64,000 bases of DNA, taken from Lentzea albidocapillata subsp. violacea. GTDB taxonomy: Bacteria; Actinomycetota; Actinomycetes; Mycobacteriales; Pseudonocardiaceae. The number at the start of each line of letters is the position of its first letter. Within the stretch, counting starts at the first letter, position 1. The position numbers and the translations under genes were made by a program. Below, in pieces: positions 18,367 to 27,139 of this stretch. Where the stretch lies: contig NZ_FNET01000005.1 of assembly GCF_900100275.1 (NCBI RefSeq), positions 248,001 to 312,000 on the forward strand, written 5' to 3'. The notes beneath the pieces were generated by a model, which saw nothing but the letters and a program-made list of their open reading frames with translations, did no database searches and had not been told where the DNA came from.

Positions 18367-19407
18367 CTAGCCCTTGAGGGTCTGCGAGAGCTCCACCCAG
18401 CGGTTCAGCAGCGTCGCCGCCCTGCCCGAGTCGATGGCGTCGGCCGCTCGGCTCAGCGAGGCCGTCAGGTCGGCGTGCAGGTCGTCGGAGAACCCGCCGT
18501 GCGCCGCGATGGCGCCCGCGGCGTTCACGAGCACTGCGTCCCGCACCGAACCCGTCTTGCCGGCCACGAGGTCGCGGACCACCTGGGCGTTGACCGACGA
18601 GTCGCCGCCCTTCAGGTCCTCCTCGCGCGCGGGCTTCACGCCGAGCACTGTCGGGTCGATGGTCTCCGTGCGCACCACACCGTCCTGCGCGAGCCACGCG
18701 GACGTCGTCGTGGTCGTGGTGATCTCGTCGAGACCGTCGTCGCCCCGCACCACCAGCGCGGTGTTGCGGCGGCGCGCGAACACGCCGGCGATCAACGGTG
18801 CCGCGGCCGCCCGCGCGCAGCCGATCAGGCCGACGGTGGGCTGCGCGGGGTTCGTCAGCGGACCGAGCAGGTTGAACGACGTCGGGATGCCGATCTCGCG
18901 CCGCACCGGGCCCGCGTGCCGGAAACCGGGGTGGAACACCGGCGCGAAGCAGAAACCGATGCCGAGCTCGCGCACGGTCTCCCGCACGCCGTCCGCGGGC
19001 AGGTCGATCGCGACGCCGAGCGCCTCCAGCACGTCCGCCGTGCCGCACTGGGACGACGCCGCACGGTTGCCGTGCTTGACCACTGGCACGCCCGCGGCGG
19101 CCGTGATGATCGCGGCCATCGTCGAAATGTTCACCGAACCGGAATGATCACCGCCGGTGCCCACGATGTCGGTCGCCCGCACGTCCACCGTGAACCGGTT
19201 CGCGTGGTTGAGCATCATCGTCGCGAGGCCGTCGACCTCTTCCGGGGTCTCACCCTTGGCGCGCAACGCGACGATGAACGCCGCGATCTGCGCCGCGGTC
19301 GCCTCGCCGGACATCACCTGGTCCATTCCCCAGGCGGTGTCGTCGGCGGTCAGGTCGACGCCGTCGAGCAGGCGGTTGAGCAGTGAGGGCCAGGTGCGCC
19401 GGCTCAT
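18367..19407 (-). CDS. trpD: anthranilate phosphoribosyltransferase
   Basis: 346 residues. Second step of tryptophan synthesis, joining anthranilate with PRPP. Family motifs: DIVGTGGDHSGSVNIST (PRPP/Mg loop), KHGNRAASSQCGTADVLEALG (anthranilate and PRPP binding), and FNLLGPLTNPA. The gene is 6 bp behind the receiver-domain gene on the same strand, so it is likely cotranscribed with it. Located between the acyltransferase and ctaE, as Rv2192c is next to Rv2193. Confidence 0.95.
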   Translation of the reverse strand: MSRRTWPSLLNRLLDGVDLTADDTAWGMDQVMSGEATAAQIAAFIVALRAKGETPEEVDGLATMMLNHANRFTVDVRATDIVGTGGDHSGSVNISTMAAIITAAAGVPVVKHGNRAASSQCGTADVLEALGVAIDLPADGVRETVRELGIGFCFAPVFHPGFRHAGPVRREIGIPTSFNLLGPLTNPAQPTVGLIGCARAAAAPLIAGVFARRRNTALVVRGDDGLDEITTTTTTSAWLAQDGVVRTETIDPTVLGVKPAREEDLKGGDSSVNAQVVRDLVAGKTGSVRDAVLVNAAGAIAAHGGFSDDLHADLTASLSRAADAIDSGRAATLLNRWVELSQTLKG

Positions 19408-19413
19408 GGCCGA

Positions 19414-19824
19414 TCAGCCCCTGACGACGGGCACAGCCGAGCCCCGCAGCACCTCGGCCACGGTCTCGGCGGCGGCCAGCGGGTCCAGCGGGTGCACCAG
19501 CACCGCGTCCGCCTGCGACCAGGTGGCGAGCCACCTGTCGTCCTTGCGGCGCACCGCGACGACGATCGGCGGGCAGTTCGTGATCTCGTCCTTGAGCTGG
19601 CGGGACAGGCCCATGCCACCGGTCGGCTGCGCCTCGCCGTCGAGGATCAGCAGGTCGACGGTGCCGGCGTCCGCCTCGTAGAGGACGTCCGCGATCGTCG
19701 CGGCCTCGACGTAGTCGACGCGCGCGAGGTCCGGCGCCGGACGGCGGCCGACCGCAGTGATGATCGTCTCACGCACCTCGGGCCGGTGGCTGAACACCAG
19801 GATCTTCGTGGTCTGCGTGCTCAT
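19414..19824 (-). CDS. single-domain response-regulator-like protein
   Basis: 136 residues forming one receiver-like fold with no output domain. ILVFSHRPEVRETI opens the fold, DLLILDGEAQPTGG holds the expected phospho-acceptor Asp (about 61-65), and VVAVRRKDD lies where the conserved Lys is expected. The usual acidic pair after strand 1 is not evident, so phosphorylation is uncertain. ATG at 19824 has GGAGG upstream. It sits between a hypothetical gene and trpD; partner unknown. Confidence 0.75.
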   Translation of the reverse strand: MSTQTTKILVFSHRPEVRETIITAVGRRPAPDLARVDYVEAATIADVLYEADAGTVDLLILDGEAQPTGGMGLSRQLKDEITNCPPIVVAVRRKDDRWLATWSQADAVLVHPLDPLAAAETVAEVLRGSAVPVVRG

Positions 19825-19889
19825 CTCTGGATCCTCCGCTGCGACTGCCGACTGCGGTCCTGAAGAAAGTGACCAAGGTCGCCGTGATG

Positions 19890-20291
19890 TTATCGGGCCG
19901 GTTCGGGTGCCTTCTGCAGGGCGTCCCACCCCAGGGCCTCACCGCCGAGCCGTTGCGCCAGCGAGGCCATCCGTGACCGCTCCTGGGCACAGTGCAACGC
20001 GTCCAGCTTCTGCACGCGACTGATATGCGATATATCACCGGCCACGAGCACCCAGCCGTCCGGCGTGAGCAGTTCGCGCGCACGTTCTACCTGTTCAGCG
20101 GGGATGCGCACGTGGTGCCGCAGTACCGCGAGCTCGTCGGCACGCCACCGCGGGGACCGCGCCAGGGCGGCCGAATCGGCCTCCGCGATGTCGAACGCCT
20201 CGACCACCACGACGAGCGCCGGGTCGTCGATCGACAACGCCGGCTCGTCCTGTCGGCGCAGCTTGTCCCGCAATCGGCTCAGCAAGCCCAT
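19890..20291 (-). CDS. conserved hypothetical protein
   Basis: 133 residues with a basic N-terminus (MGLLSRLRDKLRRQ) and a soluble, Ala/Arg-rich alpha-helical body; no recognised domain. ATG at 20291 follows a GAGGAG ribosome site. An AT-rich repeat lies in the gene and encodes GDISHISR. Likely first gene of a three-gene unit with the receiver protein and trpD. Divergent from ctaE. Confidence 0.75.
   Translation of the reverse strand: MGLLSRLRDKLRRQDEPALSIDDPALVVVVEAFDIAEADSAALARSPRWRADELAVLRHHVRIPAEQVERARELLTPDGWVLVAGDISHISRVQKLDALHCAQERSRMASLAQRLGGEALGWDALQKAPEPAR
20022..20036. repeat. AT-rich palindromic repeat in hypothetical gene
   Basis: Half site GATATG, one base, and exact core GATATATC. 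Confidence 0.75.
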
Positions 20292-20381
20292 TCGTTGATC
20301 TCCTCGCGATCACCCTGGGTGTGACCCAGCCGACCCAATGATCTGCCCAGGACCCGATGGGCGGACGGAAATAGCGCAGGC

Positions 20382-20387
20382 AATAAT
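20382..20387 (+). promoter_or_regulatory. -10 element of leaderless ctaE
   Basis: AATAAT ends exactly 7 nt before the GTG at 20395. No ribosome site precedes the GTG. Confidence 0.6.
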
Positions 20388-20394
20388 GCTGCTC

Positions 20395-20994
20395 GTGACC
20401 ACGGCAGCGCCTTCAATCGGCCAGCGCGTGCACTCGCTGAACCGCCCGAACATGGTCAGCGTCGGCACGATCGTCTGGCTGTCCAGCGAGCTCATGTTCT
20501 TCGCTGGCCTCTTCGCCATGTTCTTCACGGTGAAGGCCCAGAACGAGGGACCTTGGCCCCCGCCCCCCACGCACCTGAACGTTCCCTACGCAGCGGTCTT
20601 CACGATCATCCTGGTCGCGTCGTCCTTCACCTGTCAGTGGGGCGTGTTCGCCGCTGAGCGCGGTGACGTCTTCGGTCTGCGTCGCTGGTACATCGTGACG
20701 CTCATCATGGGGACCATCTTCGTCGGCGGGCAGGCAGGTGAGTACGTCCAGCTGATCCACGAAGGCACGACGATCCCGTCCTCGGCCTACGGCACCGTCT
20801 TCTACCTGACGACCGGCTTCCACGGCCTGCACGTCATCGGCGGTCTGATCGCGTTCGTCTACCTGTTGATCCGGACGAAGCTCAGCAAGTTCACGCCGGC
20901 GCAGGCCACCTCCGCCATCGTCGTGTCGTACTACTGGCACTTCGTCGACGTCGTGTGGATCGGGCTGTTCGCCATCATCTACATCGTGCCCTGA
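20395..20994 (+). CDS. ctaE: cytochrome c oxidase subunit III
   Basis: 199 residues from GTG 20395 (an ATG at 20386 overlaps the -10 and is less likely). Five membrane helices are expected. Signatures: [26 protein letters not shown], with the conserved Glu, [28 protein letters not shown] and [11 protein letters not shown]. Non-catalytic core subunit of the aa3 oxidase. First gene of the ctaE-qcrC-qcrA-qcrB operon, the actinobacterial arrangement that yields a bcc-aa3 supercomplex without a soluble cytochrome c. Confidence 0.96.
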   Translation: MTTAAPSIGQRVHSLNRPNMVSVGTIVWLSSELMFFAGLFAMFFTVKAQNEGPWPPPPTHLNVPYAAVFTIILVASSFTCQWGVFAAERGDVFGLRRWYIVTLIMGTIFVGGQAGEYVQLIHEGTTIPSSAYGTVFYLTTGFHGLHVIGGLIAFVYLLIRTKLSKFTPAQATSAIVVSYYWHFVDVVWIGLFAIIYIVP

Positions 20995-21046
20995 CCTGCT
21001 CCCCAGCCACGAGCTCCCGAACTGACAGCAAGGGTTGCCGCACACC

Positions 21047-21859
21047 ATGACCACCACGACGAAACGCCGCCGCGGCGCCCGCACCAAGCTGCGCCGCCGG
21101 GTCGCCGGACTGCTCGCACTGGGCTTCGGCCTGCTGAGCGCCGGCATGCTGTTCGCCGCCTTCGCGCCCCAGGCGCAGACCGCCCAGGCGCAGCAGCAGG
21201 ACGCCCTGGTGCGCCAGGGCGAGCAGATCTACCTCAACACCTGCCAGAGCTGCCACGGCAAGTCCCTCGAGGGCGTGAAGGACCGCGGACCGAGCCTGAT
21301 CGGCGTCGGCGACGCCGCGGTCTACTTCCAGACTTCCTCCGGCCGCATGCCCATGGCGCGGCAGGAGGCCCAGGCCATCCGCAAGCCCGCGAAGCTCTCC
21401 CCTGAAGAGATCAACGCGCTGATGGCCTACATCGACGCGAGCGGCGGCGAGGGCCCGAAGAAGCCCGCCGAGTCCGGTGAGGCGCTGCGCGGCGACAACC
21501 CGGCGCGTGGCGGCGAGCTCTTCCGCCTCAACTGCGCCAGCTGCCACAACTTCACGGGTCGTGGTGGCGCGCTGTCCTCCGGCAAGTTCGCGCCGGAGCT
21601 CGACGGGGTGTCCGAGGAGCAGATCTACACGGCGATGCTGTCCGGCCCGCAGAACATGCCGAAGTTCGGCGAGCGCCAGCTGACGCCGGAAGAGAAGAAA
21701 GACATCATCGCGTACGTCAAGTCGGTCACCGATGGGAACAACAACTCCGGTGGTGCCCCCCTGGGTGGGCTCGGACCGGTGTCCGAGGGATTGATCGCGT
21801 TCATCGTGGGCATGGCCGCGCTCATCGGCGTGACCCTCTGGATCGGAGCCAAGGCATGA
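21047..21859 (+). CDS. qcrC: diheme cytochrome c subunit of the bcc complex
   Basis: 270 residues. An N-terminal basic stretch and hydrophobic segment (about 18-42) act as signal/anchor. Two c-type heme motifs are visible, CQSCH (66-70) and CASCH (163-167), plus downstream Met candidates in GRMPM and PQNMPKF. A C-terminal membrane helix lies at about 246-267. It passes electrons from the Rieske protein to CtaC. The stop overlaps the qcrA start (ATGA). Confidence 0.96.
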   Translation: MTTTTKRRRGARTKLRRRVAGLLALGFGLLSAGMLFAAFAPQAQTAQAQQQDALVRQGEQIYLNTCQSCHGKSLEGVKDRGPSLIGVGDAAVYFQTSSGRMPMARQEAQAIRKPAKLSPEEINALMAYIDASGGEGPKKPAESGEALRGDNPARGGELFRLNCASCHNFTGRGGALSSGKFAPELDGVSEEQIYTAMLSGPQNMPKFGERQLTPEEKKDIIAYVKSVTDGNNNSGGAPLGGLGPVSEGLIAFIVGMAALIGVTLWIGAKA

Positions 21860-22983
21860 GCGGCGACAAGCCGATCGAGCTGCCCAGCGAGGCAGAGCTC
21901 GCGGAGATGAGCCGGGACGACCTCGTCAGGCTCGGCACGAAGATGGACGGCGTCGAGCTCGTCCACTACGAGGAGAGGTTCCCGGTCCCCGGCACGCGTG
22001 CCGAGCGTCGCGCCGAGCGCATCGTCGCGCTCTGGTTCATGATCTCCGCGCTGTCCGGCCTGGCCTTCCTCGGCGTGTTCCTGTTCTGGCCGTGGCAGTA
22101 CGAGCCCGCGCACACCGACGGCCACCTGCTGCACCTGCTCTACAACCCGCTGATCGGCCTGTTCCTGGGCCTGTCGGTGGTGGCGCTGGGCGTCGCCGCG
22201 CTGCTCTACACCAAGAAGTTCATCCCCGAAGAGCTCGCGGTGCAGCAGCGCCACGACGGCCCGTCGGCCGAGGTCGACCGCGCCACCCTGGTCGCCGAGC
22301 TCGCCGACGCGGGTGACCGCAGCGGCATCGCGCGCCGCAGCCTGATCAAGCGCACCGCGGGCCTCGGCGCCGGCGTGCTGGGTCTGGGTGTCGCGGCCGT
22401 CCCGCTGGGCGCGCTCATCAAGAACCCGCACGCGGACAGCGAGACCAAGAACTCGCTGTGGCACACCAGCTGGAAGCCGGAGAAGCCGGGCGAGAAGGTC
22501 TACCTCCGCCGCCACACCGGCGACTTCCACGAGGTCTCGCTGGTGCGTCCCGAGGACGTCGAGCCGGGCGGCTTCGAGACGGTGTTCCCGTTCCGGGAGT
22601 CCGAGCGGGGCGACGACCACGCCCTGGTCGCGGCCCTCAAGCGCGCCGACGCGCCGGTCATGCTCATCCGCATGCGTCCGAACCAGGCGGTCACCAAGCG
22701 CGCTGGTCAGGAAGACTTCAACTACGGCGACCTGTACGCGTACTCCAAGATCTGCACGCACCTCGGTTGCCCGACGTCGCTGTTCGAGCAGCAGACCGGT
22801 CTGCTGCTCTGCCCGTGCCACCAGTCGCAGTTCGACGTCTTCGAGTACGCCAAGCCGCGGTTCGGTCCGGCAACCCGTCCTCTGCCGCAGCTTCCGATCA
22901 CTGTGGACGAAGACGGATACTTGGTTGCCCGCAGCGACTTCATCGAGGCTGTGGGTCCGGCGTTCTGGGAGCGGAAGTCATGA
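21856..22983 (+). CDS. qcrA: Rieske iron-sulfur subunit of the bcc complex
   Basis: 375 residues. Unlike proteobacterial Rieske proteins it has three membrane helices (about 55-79, 93-118 and 164-188), as is typical of actinobacteria. The [2Fe-2S] ligands are in CTHLGC (300-305) and CPCHQS (319-324). The segment before the third helix carries paired arginines ([10 protein letters not shown]), compatible with Tat export of the C-terminal domain. Start ATG overlaps the qcrC stop, and its own stop overlaps the qcrB start, so the three are translationally coupled. Confidence 0.96.
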   Translation: MSGDKPIELPSEAELAEMSRDDLVRLGTKMDGVELVHYEERFPVPGTRAERRAERIVALWFMISALSGLAFLGVFLFWPWQYEPAHTDGHLLHLLYNPLIGLFLGLSVVALGVAALLYTKKFIPEELAVQQRHDGPSAEVDRATLVAELADAGDRSGIARRSLIKRTAGLGAGVLGLGVAAVPLGALIKNPHADSETKNSLWHTSWKPEKPGEKVYLRRHTGDFHEVSLVRPEDVEPGGFETVFPFRESERGDDHALVAALKRADAPVMLIRMRPNQAVTKRAGQEDFNYGDLYAYSKICTHLGCPTSLFEQQTGLLLCPCHQSQFDVFEYAKPRFGPATRPLPQLPITVDEDGYLVARSDFIEAVGPAFWERKS

Positions 22984-24644
22984 GTGCCATCACCACGCCG
23001 ACGAAGCCGGCCAACGCCGCCGCGCGCTTCGCAGGGGCGGCGGCCAACGCTGCCGACGAGCGGTACCACGCGGCCTCTGGCCTGCGTAAACAGCTGAACA
23101 AGGTCTTCCCGACGCACTGGTCGTTCCTGCTCGGCGAGATCGCGCTGTACAGCTTCATCGTGCTGTTGCTGTCGGGCACGTACCTCGCCCTGTTCTTCGA
23201 CCCGTCGATGACCGAGGTCACCTACCAGGGGTCGTTCGAGAACCTGCGCGGCATCGAGATGTCGCGGGCGTTCGCGTCCACGCTCGACATCTCGTTCGAG
23301 ACGCGCGGTGGCCTGTTCGTCCGCCAGGTGCACCACTGGGCGGCGCTGCTGTTCATGGCCGCGATCGTCGTGCACATGTTCCGGATCTTCTTCACCGGCG
23401 CGTTCCGCAAGCCGCGTGAGATCAACTGGGTCATCGGCATCGTGCTGTTCATGCTCGGCGCGATCGAGGGCTTCCTCGGCTACTCGCTGCCGGACGACCT
23501 GCTCTCGGGCACCGGCCTCCGCGTCATGGCGGCGCTGCTGATCTCGTTCCCGGTGGTCGGCACCTGGATCAACTGGCTGATGTTCGGCGGGGAGTTCCCC
23601 GGCACGGACATCATCCCGATGCTCTACACCGCGCACATCCTGATCATCCCGGCGATCATCCTGGGTCTGATCGCGGCGCACCTGGCGCTGGTCTGGTACC
23701 AGAAGCACACGCAGTTCCCCGGCGTGGGCCGCAAGGAGACCAACGTCGTCGGCGTCCGCATCATGCCGGTGTTCGCGGCCAAGGGCGGTGGCTTCTTCGC
23801 CATCGTCGTCGGTGTCATCGCGATCATGGGTGGCGTCTTCCAGATCAACCCGATCTGGAACTTCGGCCCGTACAACCCCGCGCAGATCTCCGCCGGTTCG
23901 CAGCCCGACTGGTACATGGGCTGGACCGACGGCCTGGTCCGCATCTGGCCCGCGTGGGAGTTCTACCTGGGCAACTACACGATCCCAGGGGCCTTCCTGC
24001 CGTTCATCCTCGGTCTGCCGCTGCTGACCGGCATCGCGGCGGTGTACCCGTGGATCGAGCGCAAGATGACCAAGGACTACGCGCACCACAACCTGCTGCA
24101 GCGCCCGCGTGACGTTCCGGTCCGCACCGCGCTCGGCTGGATGGCGATCACGTACTTCATGGTCCTGCTGCTCATGGGCGGCAACGACATCTTGGCGTAC
24201 AAGTTCGACATCTCGTTGAACCTGACGACATGGATGGGCCGCATCGGCATGCTGGTCCTGCCTCCGATCGCGTACTTCGTCGCGTACCGGATCTGCATCG
24301 GCCTGCAGCGCGGCGACCGCGAGGTGCTCGAGCACGGTGTCGAGACCGGCATCATCAAGCGCCTGCCGCACGGCGAGTTCATCGAGATCCACCAGCCGCT
24401 CGGCCCGGTGGACGACCACGGCCACCCGCTTCCGCTCGCCTACCAGGGCGCGGCGGTGCCGAAGAAGATGAACAAGCTCGGCTCGGCCGGTCACCCGGTC
24501 GCCGGCAGCACGTGGTCCCCGGACCCGGTCGAGGAGACCGTGGCACTGGAGAACGCGCGCAAGGCGAAGCACGTCTCCGAGGGGACCAGCGCCCAAGACG
24601 AGGCGAGCGAGCTCGTGGGCAAGCCGTCCGACCCGAAGGCCTGA
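22980..24644 (+). CDS. qcrB: cytochrome b subunit of the bcc complex
   Basis: 554 residues with about eight or nine membrane helices. Heme b ligands are the His pairs in [19 protein letters not shown] and [20 protein letters not shown]. The quinol-site motif appears as PDWYMGW, in place of PEWY elsewhere. A long hydrophilic C-terminal tail (about 430-554) is typical of actinobacteria. It oxidises menaquinol in the membrane. Ends with a strong terminator, so the operon is ctaE-qcrCAB. The mycobacterial orthologue is a known target of imidazopyridine inhibitors. Confidence 0.96.
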   Translation: MSAITTPTKPANAAARFAGAAANAADERYHAASGLRKQLNKVFPTHWSFLLGEIALYSFIVLLLSGTYLALFFDPSMTEVTYQGSFENLRGIEMSRAFASTLDISFETRGGLFVRQVHHWAALLFMAAIVVHMFRIFFTGAFRKPREINWVIGIVLFMLGAIEGFLGYSLPDDLLSGTGLRVMAALLISFPVVGTWINWLMFGGEFPGTDIIPMLYTAHILIIPAIILGLIAAHLALVWYQKHTQFPGVGRKETNVVGVRIMPVFAAKGGGFFAIVVGVIAIMGGVFQINPIWNFGPYNPAQISAGSQPDWYMGWTDGLVRIWPAWEFYLGNYTIPGAFLPFILGLPLLTGIAAVYPWIERKMTKDYAHHNLLQRPRDVPVRTALGWMAITYFMVLLLMGGNDILAYKFDISLNLTTWMGRIGMLVLPPIAYFVAYRICIGLQRGDREVLEHGVETGIIKRLPHGEFIEIHQPLGPVDDHGHPLPLAYQGAAVPKKMNKLGSAGHPVAGSTWSPDPVEETVALENARKAKHVSEGTSAQDEASELVGKPSDPKA

Positions 24645-24660
24645 CCCACCGCTGAACACG

Positions 24661-24695
24661 ACGAAGGCCCCCGTGATCTTCACGGGGGCCTTCGT
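24661..24695. terminator. terminator of ctaE-qcrCAB
   Basis: Perfect 16-bp arms (ACGAAGGCCCCCGTGA and complement), 3-nt loop, followed by TCTGTCTG. It sits between convergent genes, so it probably acts in both directions. Confidence 0.9.
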
Positions 24696-24722
24696 TCTGT
24701 CTGTGGCTTGCTGTGCCGACTG

Positions 24723-25007
24723 TCAGGCGTCGTCCAGGCCGATGGAGAACGCGGCCTCGTCGTCGCGCTTCGAGTAGCTGCGGAACGCGATGTGCGTGTC
24801 GGTGTTCAGCACGCCCGCGACCTTGCTGATCTTGCCGGGCACCAGTGCGGCGAGGTCCTCGTGCTTGCTGACCCGCACCAGCGCGATCAGGTCCACGTCA
24901 CCGGCACAGGAGTACACCTCGGTGACTCCGTCGATGTCGGCGATCTCCTGCGCGGCCTCGGGAATGCGTTCGGCGGCGGCCTGGATCAGCACGATGGCGG
25001 TGACCAC
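24723..25007 (-). CDS. stand-alone Lrp/AsnC ligand-binding (RAM) domain protein
   Basis: 94 residues from GTG 25007, which has an AGGAGGAA ribosome site 4 nt upstream. It consists only of the alpha/beta RAM domain (AIVLIQAAAERIPEAAQEIADIDGVTEVY, then GDVDLIALVRV) with no helix-turn-helix. Such proteins bind amino acids and oligomerise; a regulatory or ligand-sensing role is expected but unproven. Convergent with qcrB across the terminator. The space upstream holds a pair of dispersed repeats. Confidence 0.9.
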   Translation of the reverse strand: MVTAIVLIQAAAERIPEAAQEIADIDGVTEVYSCAGDVDLIALVRVSKHEDLAALVPGKISKVAGVLNTDTHIAFRSYSKRDDEAAFSIGLDDA

Positions 25008-25149
25008 GGCTTCCTCCTCGGGTCTGGGCTCCGGTGTCTCAAGCACCCGTAGTCTGCCCTACCGCCTGATCACCTGCGTGAGGACGTCGCCGCTCGCGAA
25101 GCCCACGCCCCCCACGGCCCGCTCGTGTCTCTTTGTCGACTTCCCAACT

Positions 25150-25157
25150 GATATATC
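25150..25157. repeat. AT-rich palindromic repeat, core only
   Basis: Exact GATATATC in the context CTGATATATCGGTTGCC, 35 bp before the long palindrome at 25193. Confidence 0.75.
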
Positions 25158-25174
25158 GGTTGCCGCCCCTGCCT

Positions 25175-25244
25175 CTGACCTGCACTTACCCACCCTTATG
25201 CAAAAAACGTTTGCGGACGTCCGCAAACGTTTTTTGCATAAGGG
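25175..25244. repeat. long perfect palindrome with conserved left flank, copy A
   Basis: Flank CTGACCTGCACTTACCCACC (25175-25194) runs into a perfect 52-bp palindrome (25193-25244) whose arm begins CCCTTATGCAAAAAACGTTT and is centred on GGAC/GTCC. It lies 24 bp past the stop of the minus-strand exonuclease gene, so it may also terminate that transcript. Confidence 0.95.
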
Positions 25245-25267
25245 CTGTGCAACGAGGTGTATCGGGG

Positions 25268-26968
25268 TCAGTTCCAGCGGTCGTGGAGGGGGCGGGCGCC
25301 TGCGGCTTGTTCGGCCCACGGCACCCATGCCGCGGCGGCACCGGCGGGGGACGACCACGGCTCGTCCGCGTAGACCAGGCGGGTGCCCGGCTGGTCGAGC
25401 CAGCGCAGGACGACCGCGGCCTCTTCCGGGGGTGCGCCTCGCAGCGGGCCGGGGGTGGGGACGACCGTCTCCGCTGAGGCGACGAGTGCGTCGACCACCG
25501 GCATCGGGCGGGTGCCACGGCGGGCGACTCCGGCGGAGGCGAGGCGGCCGTAGCGCACGACCGAGAACTCCCAGCCGCCTTCGCGGTCGGGTCTGGCGGC
25601 CACGAGCTGGGGAAGTGCGGCGAGGGCTGCCAGGCGCTGGGCTCGGTCCAGGGATCGGACCAGGCCTGCCAGACGGTCGCGATGGCGGGCGGCCTCCTCG
25701 AAGCGTTCGGCCGAGGCCAGGCCGCCGAGCTGGGTGACGAGCGTGCGTAACGGGTCCGCGCTGCGGCCCACGACCAGATCGCGCACGGCGACCACGGCGG
25801 GGGAGTACTCGTCGACCGTCTGCCGGCCCGCGCAGGGGGCTTTGCAGCGGTCGAGCTCGGCCAGGGCGCACGGGGAGGCGCGTTGGTTCGTGGCCGGGAT
25901 CTTGATGGTGCACGAGCGCAGCGGTACGGCGTCCAGCAGCGCGTCCGCGACCGACTCGGCTGCCTTTCGGGTGCGGAACGGGCCCAGCGCGCCGTCTCGT
26001 GGCACCTTGACCAGTGAGATCCGGGGGAACGGCTCGTCGGTCAGGGTCAGCCACCAGGCGTGGTGGGGGTTCTTCGAACGCCGGTTGTAGGCGGGGCGGT
26101 GCGCGCGCAGGAGCCGGAGTTCGCGCACCTCGGCCTCCAGCGGGTGGGAGCACTCCACGGCGTCGACACGCACGGCGAGAGCGACCATCTCGCGCAGCCT
26201 GCGGCGGCCCTCGCTCGCCGTGAAGTACTGGCGGACCCGGCGCCGCAGGTCTGACGCCGTGCCGACGTAGAGGACCTCCTCCTTCGGGCCGCGGAAGAGG
26301 TACACGCCCGGCGTGGACGGCAGGTGGGCGGCCAGCGAGCGTTTGCGGCGTTGTTCCGGCGTCACCTCGGGCAGATATGCCAGCAGTTCTTCCAGAGAGT
26401 GCACGCCCACGTTCCCGACGCGTCCCAGCAGCGTGTGCAGCACCTCGACGGTGGTGCGGGCGTCGGCCAGTGCCCGGTGCGTCGGCTTGGTCTCCGTGTG
26501 GAACAGGTCCGCGAGCGCGGACAGCCGGCACGACGGCGCCTCGTCGCGGCTCAGCACTCTCCGCGCCAGCTTCACGGTGCAGACGACCGACGGCTTCGGC
26601 CAGCGGTAGCCGTGGCGTTCGCAGGCGGCCTTCATGAAGCTGACGTCGAAGCCCGAGTTGTGCGCCACCAGGACGGATCCGGCCGCGAACTCCAGGAACG
26701 CGGGTAACACCGTCTTCATGGTCGGCGCGCCCGTCACCATCAACTGCGTGATCCCGGTCAGCTGCGCCACCATCGGCGGGATGCCGCGCTCCGGGTCGAC
26801 GAGCGTGGCGAACTCACCAAGGACCTGGCCGCCGCGCACCTTCACCGCGCCGATCTCGGTGACGGCGTCCTCCTCGGCACTGCCGCCCGTGGTCTCCAGG
26901 TCGAAGACGACGAACGTCGTGTCGCGCAGGGGCGTCCCGAGCTCGTCGAAGGACAGTTGTCCGGTCAC
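25268..26968 (-). CDS. DEDD exonuclease / UvrC-like GIY-YIG protein
   Basis: 566 residues from GTG 26968. The N-terminal DnaQ-type 3'-5' exonuclease has VFDLETTG (Asp23, Glu25), HNSGFDVSFM, and HRALADARTTVEVL (His and final Asp). It is followed by a UvrC-type GIY-YIG nuclease domain (PGVYLFRG...VLYVGTASDLRRRV, about 220-250) and a UvrC-like Cys-rich region (CALAELDRCKAPC). The same fusion is Rv2191 in mycobacteria; a DNA-repair role is inferred. A -10 TAACGT ends 7 nt from the GTG, implying a leaderless mRNA. Confidence 0.92.
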   Translation of the reverse strand: MTGQLSFDELGTPLRDTTFVVFDLETTGGSAEEDAVTEIGAVKVRGGQVLGEFATLVDPERGIPPMVAQLTGITQLMVTGAPTMKTVLPAFLEFAAGSVLVAHNSGFDVSFMKAACERHGYRWPKPSVVCTVKLARRVLSRDEAPSCRLSALADLFHTETKPTHRALADARTTVEVLHTLLGRVGNVGVHSLEELLAYLPEVTPEQRRKRSLAAHLPSTPGVYLFRGPKEEVLYVGTASDLRRRVRQYFTASEGRRRLREMVALAVRVDAVECSHPLEAEVRELRLLRAHRPAYNRRSKNPHHAWWLTLTDEPFPRISLVKVPRDGALGPFRTRKAAESVADALLDAVPLRSCTIKIPATNQRASPCALAELDRCKAPCAGRQTVDEYSPAVVAVRDLVVGRSADPLRTLVTQLGGLASAERFEEAARHRDRLAGLVRSLDRAQRLAALAALPQLVAARPDREGGWEFSVVRYGRLASAGVARRGTRPMPVVDALVASAETVVPTPGPLRGAPPEEAAVVLRWLDQPGTRLVYADEPWSSPAGAAAAWVPWAEQAAGARPLHDRWN

Positions 26969-26975
26969 GTGGCTG

Positions 26976-26981
26976 ACGTTA
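26976..26981 (-). promoter_or_regulatory. -10 element of the exonuclease gene
   Basis: TAACGT on the minus strand ends 7 nt before the GTG start; no ribosome site is present. Confidence 0.55.
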
Positions 26982-27139
26982 GCGACGGGGTCTGACAATT
27001 TTTTGAGCTGATCTTCGGTGGTGCTCTGACCTGCGGTTGCTCCATTGGAGTGGTGATCAGGTGATCTTTTCCAGATCGTTGTTGCCAAGGGCGGACACGT
27101 CCGTGCGTTGATCGAGTGCCGGGGCTCTAGCCTGATGGG

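Noticed and set aside
27006..27045. Further copy of the composite repeat (CTGATCTTCGGTGG ... CTGACCTGCGG)
   Set aside because: Resembles the flank at 25148-25190, but neither the AT core nor the TGCAAA arms remain, so it may be chance.
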